Below, one piece after another: positions 36,034 to 43,299 of a stretch of DNA of 48,895 nt. The notes under the pieces are model-generated. The model was not told the DNA's origin and did not search any database. It saw only the letters and a list, made by a program, of their open reading frames with translations. Origin of the DNA: Methylococcaceae bacterium UBA662 (GTDB lineage: Bacteria; Pseudomonadota; Gammaproteobacteria; Methylococcales; Methylomonadaceae). The stretch spans positions 670 to 49,564 of the forward strand of contig DBNW01000061.1 of assembly GCA_002299425.1 (NCBI GenBank). Direction: 5' to 3'. Each line of letters begins with the position of its first letter. Positions within the stretch are counted from its first letter, which is position 1. The position numbers were made by a program, and so were the translations under genes.

Positions 36034-36120
36034 TTGTACACAGACCACCCCGGAAGCCGGGTTGGCATCCGCAACAACCGGCTGGTCATCCAGAAAACCG
36101 ACAGCCAAGAACCGGTCTAG
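36034..36120 (+). pseudogene. Possible cas1 N-terminal fragment
   Basis: A 28-codon piece from TTG 36034 to TAG 36120 encodes LYTDHPGSRVGIRNNRLVI, which resembles the first beta strands of Cas1 (the LY-x-T-x-PGS-x-x-x-x-x-x-NRLVV pattern). It follows the YhcG remnant directly and ends 230 bases before the first CRISPR repeat. The match is short and judged by eye only, so it is tentative. Confidence 0.4.
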
Positions 36121-36349
36121 CCGACCCGGTCGCGGTTAGCTGCGGAAGCTAACGCCGTAGTTTAGCGGCCCGCTTTAACCCGCGCCCGGTCTGGGCTGTG
36201 GGCTTTTTCCTCCTCAGCACATAAGACATTGATTTGACTTGCAATGACACAAACACAATGGCAGAATACCGCGTCTTCGGCCAACTGGTCCGGCTGTTCC
36301 GCAAACCCACCCCGGCAGCCCTTATGGAACCGGGCCTGGAGCGGGGAGA
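36121..36349 (+). promoter_or_regulatory. Presumed CRISPR leader
   Basis: Taken as the leader because the decayed repeat is at the opposite end of the array. It holds a perfect 7-bp stem GTTAGCT/AGCTAAC (36135-36153) and a GGGCTTTTT stretch near 36200-36208 that may end upstream transcription. A TTGACT box at 36234 is a possible -35, but no well-spaced -10 follows. No convincing gene is present. Confidence 0.4.
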
Positions 36350-37470
36350 GCCGGATGACACCGCCCGCTAATAGGGCTTTGTGACCATTAGGGATATAAA
36401 CTTCTGCAACAGGGGTATAGGTGCCGGATGACACCGCCCGCTAATAGGGCTTTGTGACAGCGCTGCCATACGCGCTTTAGCGGCGCCGGCTGCGTTGCCG
36501 GATGACACCGCCCGCTAATAGGGCTTTGTGACGCGTTTACCGTCGGGCTGGGAGCGCGCTCCTGGGGCGGCCGGATGACACCGCCCGCTAATAGGGCTTT
36601 GTGACTCGGTTATCCGACCCACGCTGCCCGTCATATTCTTGCCGGATGACACCGCCCGCTAATAGGGCTTTGTGACTCGCCAATCTGGTGAGGCAACAGG
36701 CTGTGGTCGTAATCGCCGGATGACACCGCCCGCTAATAGGGCTTTGTGACTAGGAGTTACGCGGTTTAGCCTGTTCTGGGCGGTGTGCCGGATGACACCG
36801 CCCGCTAATAGGGCTTTGTGACAACAAGACCAACGGTACTTTCAGTACCGTTAAAATCTTGCCGGATGACACCGCCCGCTAATAGGGCTTTGTGACTCGG
36901 TGACAAACGTCACCGATGTGTTGGCGAAGCCAAGCCGGATGACACCGCCCGCTAATAGGGCTTTGTGACTCCTATCCAGGTGGATAGGGGGTATCCTGTT
37001 CGCAAGCCGGATGACACCGCCCGCTAATAGGGCTTTGTGACGGCATAACCCCCATAAGTGAAACTACCCTTAGACATGCCGGATGACACCGCCCGCTAAT
37101 AGGGCTTTGTGACAACGCCGCCATACGCGCTTTAGCGGCGCTGACTGTGGCCGGATGACACCGCCCGCTAATAGGGCTTTGTGACTCTGAAGGAACGATT
37201 ATCCCAGGCGCCATTGCCGATGCCGGATGACACCGCCCGCTAATAGGGCTTTGTGACTTTTAACGTTTTATCGGTGAAAAACGCCACAGTTGCGCCGGAT
37301 GACACCGCCCGCTAATAGGGCTTTGTGACATGCGCTTCCGAGTTCCAGGCCGCCACGGAGTGCTCGGCCGGATGACACCGCCCGCTAATAGGGCTTTGTG
37401 ACGGCTGTCCGCTCAGGCTTACGAGAGGTTTATGGCCGGAGAAACCGCCTGTTAGCCAAGATTTGCAGGA
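36350..37470 (+). CRISPR. CRISPR array: 15 identical 36-bp repeats, 1 degenerate repeat, hairpin-rich spacers
   Basis: Repeats begin GCCGGATGACACC and end GGGCTTTGTGAC. Perfect copies start at 36350, 36423, 36497, 36570, 36641, 36715, 36787, 36861, 36934, 37006, 37078, 37150, 37222, 37294 and 37367. A decayed copy starts at 37435 (first ~20 bases recognisable with a one-base loss). The 14 spacers between perfect repeats are 35-38 bp; the last interval is 32 bp. The repeat has a stem GCCC/GGGC (repeat positions 14-17 and 25-28) that leaves exactly eight bases, TTTGTGAC, at the 3' side, as expected for a Cas6-type handle if transcribed left to right. No intact cas gene is in the window. The decayed last repeat puts the leader on the left. 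Confidence 0.95.
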
Positions 37471-37689
37471 TAAAAGTCCGTAGTCATTGCGCTTGGGTCT
37501 CGGTCAGTTGCATGATAGACCTGAAAAAAATCAGTCGATGAATGCGAAGCGTTTAAGAGCAAACCAAACCTAACCCAACCCGTACCGGTTCATAAAAACA
37601 GCACGCATCAAGCACAATGTCTGGGTAATACTCGCCCGAGGCTATGTGATAATTCTGGCCATTTTTGTGTCCAGCTTGTTAATTTTGTT

Positions 37690-40600
37690 TTAGTGGTGCA
37701 AATGCGCCGCCAACCACCTTGCCGCAACTTCCTCAGCAATCCCTTTCCGTCGTGCATAATCGCTTAACTGATCCTTATCAATCTTCCCGACATTAAAATA
37801 CTGCGACTCAGGGTGCGAGAAGTACCAGCCGCTGACGGCGGAAGCCGGGTACATGGCGAAGCTTTCGGTCAGTTCGATGGTGGTGTGTTCGGTGACGTTG
37901 AGCAACTCAAACAATTTCGCTTTTTCGGTGTGGTCGGGGCAGGCCGGGTAGCCGGGGGCGGGGCGGATGCCTTGGTAGGCTTCGTTGATGAGTTGGTCGT
38001 TGTCGTGGTTTTCATCTTCGACATAAGCCCAGAACTCTTTGCGGACGCGCAGGTGCAGGTATTCGGCGAAGGCTTCGGCGAGGCGGTCTGCTAGGGCCTT
38101 GAGCATGATGGAACTGTAATCGTCATGCTCGGCTGCAAACTGCGCCAGTTTGGTTTCGATGCCGATGCCGGTGGTGACGGCAAAAGCACCGAGGTAATCG
38201 GCTACGCCGCTGTCTTTAGGTGCGATGAAGTCAGACAAGCAGTAATTCGGGCGGCCTGGGGCTTTGACGTTTTGTTGGCGCAGGTGGTGCAGGGTTGCCA
38301 ACACGTCGGTGCGGCTTTCGTCGCTGTACAACGCAACATCGTCTTCCTCGCTGTTGGCGGGGAAGAAGCCGACCACGGCTGTTGCGCCTAGCCAGTTTTC
38401 GGCTATCACTTGTTTAAGCAGGGCCTGTGCGTCGGCGAACAATTTGCGGGCTTCGCTGCCGATGATTTCATCGTGCAGGATTTTTGGGTAGCTGCCTGCC
38501 ATTTCCCAGGTTTGAAAAAACGGCGACCAGTCGATGAATTCTGCCAAGGTTGCCAGCGACACGTCGTCAATCACTTTCACGCCCAAAAACTTAGGTTTAA
38601 CCGGTTGGTAGTTGCCCCCGTTAAATTTATTGGCACGGGCGGCGGCTATGCTGTGTTGTTTGGTTTTGGCTTCTTTGCCTTTGTGGCGTTCGCGCACTTG
38701 TGCGTATTCGGTGCGTAAGCCTGCGACGAAATCGGCTTTTAAATCCGTGCTTAACAAGTTGCTGGCAACGCCGACCGCACGCGAGGCGTCGGTGACATAG
38801 ACCGTTGCGCCGGTGTAGTTCGGTTCGATTTTTACCGCCGTGTGGGCGCGGGAGGTGGTGGCGCCGCCAATCATCAACGGTATGGTGAAGCCTTGGCGCT
38901 GCATTTCTTTGGCGACATGCACCATTTCATCGAGTGACGGCGTAATCAGCCCACTTAAGCCGATAATATCGACATTTTCCAGCCGCGCGGTTTGCAGGAT
39001 TTTTTCACACGCCACCATGACCCCTAAGTCGATCACGTCGTAGTTATTGCATTGCAAAACCACGCCGACGATGTTTTTGCCAATGTCATGCACGTCGCCT
39101 TTGACGGTCGCCATGAGGATTTTGCCGTTGGTTTGCCTATCGCCTGCTACTTTGTCGGCTTCCATGTACGGCATTAAATAGGCCACGGCTTTTTTCATAA
39201 CGCGGGCGGATTTAACCACTTGCGGCAGGAACATTTTGCCTGCGCCGAACAAATCGCCGACCACATTCATGCCGTCCATCAACGGGCCTTCGATAACGTG
39301 CAGCGGGCGTTCGGCTTCTTGGCGGGCGGCTTCGGTGTCTTCGTCGATAAAATCGGTAATGCCTTTCACCAGCGCGTGTTCCAGGCGTTTGCGGACCGGC
39401 CAAGTACGCCATTCTTGTGCTTCGGGTTTGGCTTCACCAATGCTGCCGTCGCCACGGTATTTTTCGGCAATTTCCAGTAATTTTTCCGTGCCGCTGCCAT
39501 CGTGCCTATTCAAAATCACGTCTTCAACGGCATCGCGCAAATCCAGCGGGATGTCTTCGTAAATCGCCAGTTGCCCGGCGTTGACGATGCCCATGGTCAT
39601 GCCTGCCTGAATGGCGTGGTACAAAAACACCGCGTGAATGGCTTCGCGCACCGGATTGTTGCCCCGGAACGAGAACGAGACGTTGGACACGCCGCCGGAA
39701 ATCAGCGCGTGCGGCAGGGTTTGTTTGATGGTGCGGGTGGCTTCGATAAAATCCACGCCGTAATTGTTGTGTTCTTCAATGCCGGTGGCGACCGCAAAAA
39801 TGTTCGGGTCGAAAATAATGTCTTCGGGCGGGAAACCAATTTGCTCGACCAAAATGTTATAGGCACGGGTACAAATTTCGACTTTGCGGGCTTCGGTATC
39901 CGCTTGGCCGACTTCGTCAAAGGCCATGACGATGACCGCCGCGCCGTAGCGTTTGACCAATTTGGCTTGGCGGATGAAGGCTTCCTCGCCTTCTTTCATG
40001 GAAATGGAGTTGACGATGCCTTTGCCTTGGATGCACTTAAGGCCCGCTTCGAGAATGTCCCATTTGGACGAGTCGAGCATGATCGGCACTTTGGCGATGT
40101 CGGGTTCGGAAGCGATCAGCATCAAGAAGCGCACCATCGCTTCTTTGGATTCGAGCATCCCTTCGTCCATGTTGATGTCGATGATTTGCGCGCCGTTTTC
40201 GACTTGTTGCCGGGCGACATCTAATGCCTTTTCAAAATCGCCTTCGATAATCAGTTTTTTAAAGGCGGCGGAACCGGTCACGTTGGTGCGTTCGCCAACG
40301 TTGACAAACAAGCTGTCCGGGGCTATGGACATGGCTTCCAAACCGGATAACAGGCATTTTTTCGGCAAGTCAGGCACTTGGCGCGGCGGGTATTTTGCCA
40401 CCGCATCGGCAATGGCCTTAATGTGCGCCGGGGTGGTGCCGCAGCAGCCGCCGATGATGTTCAAAAAACCGCTGGCCGCCCATTCGTCGATTTGCGCTGC
40501 CATCGCTTCCGGCGATTCGTCGTATTCGCCGAAGGCGTTGGGCAAGCCGGCATTAGGGTGGGCGGAAACGTAGGTGTCGGCAATGGCCGATAATTCCTCA

Positions 40601-41370
40601 ATATGCTGGCGCAGTTCTTTTGCACCTAGGGCGCAGTTGAAGCCGAAGGAAATGGGCTGGACGTGTTTTAAGGAATGCCAGAACGCGGCGACGGTTTGGC
40701 CCGATAAGGTGCGGCCTGAGGCGTCGGTGATGGTGCCGGAAATCATCACCGGCAGTTTGTAGCCGATGGCGTCAAAAATGTTTTCAACAGCGAAGGCGGC
40801 GGCTTTGGCGTTGAGGGTGTCGAAAATGGTTTCGATCAGAATTATGTCCGCGCCGCCGTCGATCAAGCCACGGCTGGCTTCGGTGTAGGTTTCGACCAGT
40901 TCATCAAAGGAAATGTTGCGGAATCCGGGGTCGTTAACATCCGGCGACATGGAGGCGGTGCGGCTGGTCGGGCCTAATACGCCTGCGACAAAACGCGGTT
41001 TGTCGGGTGTTTTGGCGGTGTACTCAATCGCTGCCTGTTTGGCCAGTTTCGCGCCTTCGGCATTCAGCTCGTAGACCCAGGCTTCCATGCCGTAATCGCC
41101 CATGCCGATGCTGTTGGAGTTGAAGGTGTTGGTTTCGACTATGTCCGTTCCCGCTTCAAAGTACGCACAATGGATGGCTTTGATGATGTCCGGCTGAGTT
41201 AAGGTCAGCAAATCGTTGTTGCCTTTTAAATCAATGTCCCAGTGGGCAAAGCGGGTACCGCGATAATCTTTTTCTTCCAGCTTGTAGCTTTGGATCATCG
41301 TGCCCATAGCGCCGTCCAACACAAGGATGCGCTGAGCCATAAGTTGTTTTAAGAGAGTGTGGGGGTTCAT
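37690..41370 (-). CDS. metH: Cobalamin-dependent methionine synthase
   Basis: A 1226-aa four-module enzyme that methylates homocysteine using methyl-tetrahydrofolate. The homocysteine domain (about 1-340) holds the zinc cysteines (GFNCALG; GGCCGTTPAHI). The pterin domain is about 355-610 (NVGERTNVTGS). The B12 domain (about 650-890) has the lower-ligand His in DVHDIGKN near residue 761 and SGLITPSLDEM. The AdoMet reactivation domain is about 900-1226 (RPAPGYPACPDH; SGWYFSHPESQYF). Start ATG 41370, with an AAGAAAAT stretch as a weak ribosome site. The upstream leader has small hairpins (e.g. CCGATTG/CAATCGG at 41440-41459) but no riboswitch that I recognise. Confidence 0.97.
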   Translation of the reverse strand: MNPHTLLKQLMAQRILVLDGAMGTMIQSYKLEEKDYRGTRFAHWDIDLKGNNDLLTLTQPDIIKAIHCAYFEAGTDIVETNTFNSNSIGMGDYGMEAWVYELNAEGAKLAKQAAIEYTAKTPDKPRFVAGVLGPTSRTASMSPDVNDPGFRNISFDELVETYTEASRGLIDGGADIILIETIFDTLNAKAAAFAVENIFDAIGYKLPVMISGTITDASGRTLSGQTVAAFWHSLKHVQPISFGFNCALGAKELRQHIEELSAIADTYVSAHPNAGLPNAFGEYDESPEAMAAQIDEWAASGFLNIIGGCCGTTPAHIKAIADAVAKYPPRQVPDLPKKCLLSGLEAMSIAPDSLFVNVGERTNVTGSAAFKKLIIEGDFEKALDVARQQVENGAQIIDINMDEGMLESKEAMVRFLMLIASEPDIAKVPIMLDSSKWDILEAGLKCIQGKGIVNSISMKEGEEAFIRQAKLVKRYGAAVIVMAFDEVGQADTEARKVEICTRAYNILVEQIGFPPEDIIFDPNIFAVATGIEEHNNYGVDFIEATRTIKQTLPHALISGGVSNVSFSFRGNNPVREAIHAVFLYHAIQAGMTMGIVNAGQLAIYEDIPLDLRDAVEDVILNRHDGSGTEKLLEIAEKYRGDGSIGEAKPEAQEWRTWPVRKRLEHALVKGITDFIDEDTEAARQEAERPLHVIEGPLMDGMNVVGDLFGAGKMFLPQVVKSARVMKKAVAYLMPYMEADKVAGDRQTNGKILMATVKGDVHDIGKNIVGVVLQCNNYDVIDLGVMVACEKILQTARLENVDIIGLSGLITPSLDEMVHVAKEMQRQGFTIPLMIGGATTSRAHTAVKIEPNYTGATVYVTDASRAVGVASNLLSTDLKADFVAGLRTEYAQVRERHKGKEAKTKQHSIAAARANKFNGGNYQPVKPKFLGVKVIDDVSLATLAEFIDWSPFFQTWEMAGSYPKILHDEIIGSEARKLFADAQALLKQVIAENWLGATAVVGFFPANSEEDDVALYSDESRTDVLATLHHLRQQNVKAPGRPNYCLSDFIAPKDSGVADYLGAFAVTTGIGIETKLAQFAAEHDDYSSIMLKALADRLAEAFAEYLHLRVRKEFWAYVEDENHDNDQLINEAYQGIRPAPGYPACPDHTEKAKLFELLNVTEHTTIELTESFAMYPASAVSGWYFSHPESQYFNVGKIDKDQLSDYARRKGIAEEVAARWLAAHLHH

Positions 41371-41595
41371 ATTTTCTTGCTTGCTGAAGGGTTCCGGTCA
41401 TGGGTTTACAACCGGTATTTTAGAAAGAGGCGAACCCAACCGATTGTTTTAGCAATCGGAATAGGGCGCAAAACAACGCTGTGTATTTTACCGAAACAAG
41501 CAGGACACTTAAGAAGTGACAGTGCGCCGCTAATAGGTGTCCATTGAGGTTAAAGTTAAGGGATGGATTGATAATCAATGCTTTGAGAAACGTGC

Positions 41596-41626
41596 AAAAA
41601 AGCCCGTAAAATCCGGGCTTTTTTAG
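41596..41626 (-). terminator. Bidirectional rho-independent terminator
   Basis: Perfect 11-bp stem (41596-41606 with 41614-41624, core AGCCCG/CGGGCT) with A-run and T-run on either side, so it works on both strands. It lies just after the end of the minus-strand gene that stops at 41648 and before the metH leader, separating the two units. Confidence 0.85.
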
Positions 41627-41647
41627 TTTTACCGACGTGTCAGGACG

Positions 41648-42130
41648 CTATTTTGGTTTATCCCCATCAGAGGATTGGGTATCAGCAGGCTTCACCACCG
41701 TGTTTTTCACAGTTTCGAAGGCGTCTTTTCCGGCTTTTTTAAACATGTCGGTGAATCCTCCAAACAACGCAGACAACGCAAAGGGCTCTTTGACGATGAA
41801 TTGCAAGCGCATAAAGGCAACCATTAAAAAACCCAGTGCAGGTGGCATCAGTTCAAAAAACACCGACAGCAAGCTGCCACCAAAATTTTGAAAGCCCCCT
41901 TCATTTTTACGGTCGCTAATGCTGGCTAGATCGCGTTCATAGTTGGCATCGCCCGCACCGCCACGGATCGCCTCAAGCAAGTACACATTCACGTTCACCA
42001 ACAGAAATTGCGAAACTAAAAACACTCCCGCCGCTAGCATTGCCCATCGGATCGTATTAGGAACCTCTGCTTTCAAGGCGGATTGATAAATCCACACCAC
42101 CGCCAAAATCATTACTATTGCACCAATCAT
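41648..42130 (-). CDS. Hypothetical membrane protein
   Basis: A 160-aa protein with two strong N-terminal membrane segments (about 1-18 and 27-50, e.g. WAMLAAGVFLVSQFLLVNVNVYLLEA) and a third hydrophobic segment (about 86-108, LLSVFFELMPPALGFLMVAFM). The C-terminal tail is charged and polar (KADTQSSDGDKPK-like). I do not recognise the family. It starts 25 bases after the stop of the upstream secreted-protein gene on the same strand, so the two form an operon ended by the terminator at 41596. Confidence 0.7.
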   Translation of the reverse strand: MIGAIVMILAVVWIYQSALKAEVPNTIRWAMLAAGVFLVSQFLLVNVNVYLLEAIRGGAGDANYERDLASISDRKNEGGFQNFGGSLLSVFFELMPPALGFLMVAFMRLQFIVKEPFALSALFGGFTDMFKKAGKDAFETVKNTVVKPADTQSSDGDKPK

Positions 42131-42155
42131 TGTTCATATCCTCCAAGTCAAGCTG

Positions 42156-42542
42156 TCATTGTCTTGTTAAAAAATAGTACAAATACACACATTTAAGCAC
42201 CATGTTCGCTCCTTGTTTCTCCACAACCTTGCAGGTCTCGTATTTTTCCCGACCAGGCACCGTTTGCTTTTTTAGCTCGCCATTTTCCACTGAGTATTTA
42301 ATGGCAATTTTCATTTCTTTGGTTCGACCCACTGAATCGGTTGAGGTCGTGTTCAGTATACCGTCCGCGCCAAAATCCCATTCTACATTGATGTTTTTTT
42401 TCTCCCCTTCCAACTTAGCCGCCTCAGCAAAAACCGTCCACTTGCCAAGAATCTCGGTTTTATCTTGCAAAACCAGATCGGCCTGTGCAGAAAAGCTCAC
42501 AAAGAGTGCCATCAAAGCGGTGTATTTTATTGTGTTATTCAT
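42156..42542 (-). CDS. Hypothetical secreted protein
   Basis: A 128-aa protein with a clear signal peptide cleaved after SFSAQA (about residue 21). The mature ~107 residues look like a small beta-rich domain (LGKWTVFAEAAKL; VEWDFGADGILNTTS; MKIAIKYSVENGEL) with two cysteines near the end, reminiscent of small lipocalin-like folds; no firm family. ATG 42542 has GAGGGA seven bases upstream. First gene of a two-gene operon with the membrane protein. Confidence 0.7.
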   Translation of the reverse strand: MNNTIKYTALMALFVSFSAQADLVLQDKTEILGKWTVFAEAAKLEGEKKNINVEWDFGADGILNTTSTDSVGRTKEMKIAIKYSVENGELKKQTVPGREKYETCKVVEKQGANMVLKCVYLYYFLTRQ

Positions 42543-43015
42543 GTTATCCCTCAGAGTTCGTAATTGGTGCTAAAGCATAAGTGTAAACCATAGCGCACCT
42601 ACCATTGAGCTTTAAATTAGCACTTAAGGTTATCGATGGGCGGGGTGGGTCATCGCCTAAGTGTAACACTACCTGACCTTAAAGAGAGGTTGCAAAGGGG
42701 AAAGAACTTCAGCCACCTGCACTGTGCGGAACGCACTTGCATCATGCTGCATCCGACAGTATCTGCCCAAGGGCGCGGACTTGTCGGGCGTGAGGCGACA
42801 TTCTCTGTTGCAGTTCAAACTTGACACCAGATAGCCTTAGCTATCCTGCTAAATTTTAAAGCGTTTAACTTCACGGCCCGCGGCTAATCGCAGTTGGCCC
42901 AGCACCTCGAAAAAGCAAATAACCCTTGACTTTAGGGGTGGCTAACGTATCATTTAAGTTCCATACGCCATCAATATAGATGGCATTTTTAAAAATAAAA
43001 TACAGGTAAAACTCC
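42543..43015. other. Intergenic region with two small hairpins
   Basis: About 470 bases without a gene that I can support. It holds a 6-bp stem-loop GATAGC-CTTA-GCTATC (42830-42845) and, near the right end, a terminator-like hairpin listed separately. Open frames here show no family resemblance. It must contain the promoter of the minus-strand operon starting at 42542. Confidence 0.5.
42967..42990 (+). terminator. Terminator-like hairpin upstream of the 44-aa gene
   Basis: GCCATC (42967-42972) pairs with GATGGC (42979-42984) around AATATA and is followed by ATTTTT. It lies 26 bases before ATG 43016, so it may be a terminator or a leader hairpin. Confidence 0.5.
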
Positions 43016-43150
43016 ATGGGCTTCATTTTAGACCTTACAGCAATGCTGAAAGAACCAGCTGGCATGGTTGGCGCGTTAGTTGTTATTGCCGCCGTTTATT
43101 TCTTACTTAGGTGGGTATTTGCGCCGCATCCAGACGACCAAGAAAAATAA
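43016..43150 (+). CDS. Small single-pass membrane protein (44 aa)
   Basis: ATG 43016 to TAA 43150 encodes 44 residues: a short amphipathic start (MGFILDLTAMLKEPAGM), one membrane helix (about 18-35, VGALVVIAAVYFLLRW), then a short polar tail. An AGG lies about ten bases upstream, and a terminator follows at 43185. The clear helix, start and terminator support a real gene, but I know of no homologue. Confidence 0.5.
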   Translation: MGFILDLTAMLKEPAGMVGALVVIAAVYFLLRWVFAPHPDDQEK

Positions 43151-43184
43151 CTTAAGGCCCCTGCCAAATTTGACTGGAACAATT

Positions 43185-43222
43185 AAAGCCGCTGCGCGCG
43201 TTACATGTGCGGCGGCTTTTAT
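43185..43222 (+). terminator. Rho-independent terminator after the 44-aa gene
   Basis: AAAGCCGC (43185-43192) pairs with GCGGCTTT (43212-43219), with further pairing possible inside the GC-rich loop, and is followed by a short T-run. It separates the small gene from the HTTM gene. Confidence 0.7.
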
Positions 43223-43299
43223 TCGCCCGCTTAGTTTCCCCTTCCAAATTCCCACAAACATCTTATACTTTTCGCATTTTGCCTATCGGCTTTAGCGAA

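Noticed and set aside
36972..37214. Minus-strand open frame across the CRISPR array with a repeated SQSPISGRCHPA unit
   Set aside because: It is only the translated repeats of the array; the periodicity is that of the DNA repeat.
36350..37402. Integron cassette (attC) array as the explanation for the hairpins
   Set aside because: Units have invariant 36-bp repeats and 35-38-bp unique spacers with no cassette genes or attC core motifs; CRISPR fits better.
41521..41545. Stretch upstream of metH sharing CCGCTAATAGG with the CRISPR repeat
   Set aside because: An 11-bp match in a window of this size is expected about once by chance, and the surrounding bases do not match.
41371..41647. Cobalamin, SAM or SAH riboswitch in the metH leader
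   Set aside because: Only simple hairpins are present; I could not find the conserved cores of these riboswitches.
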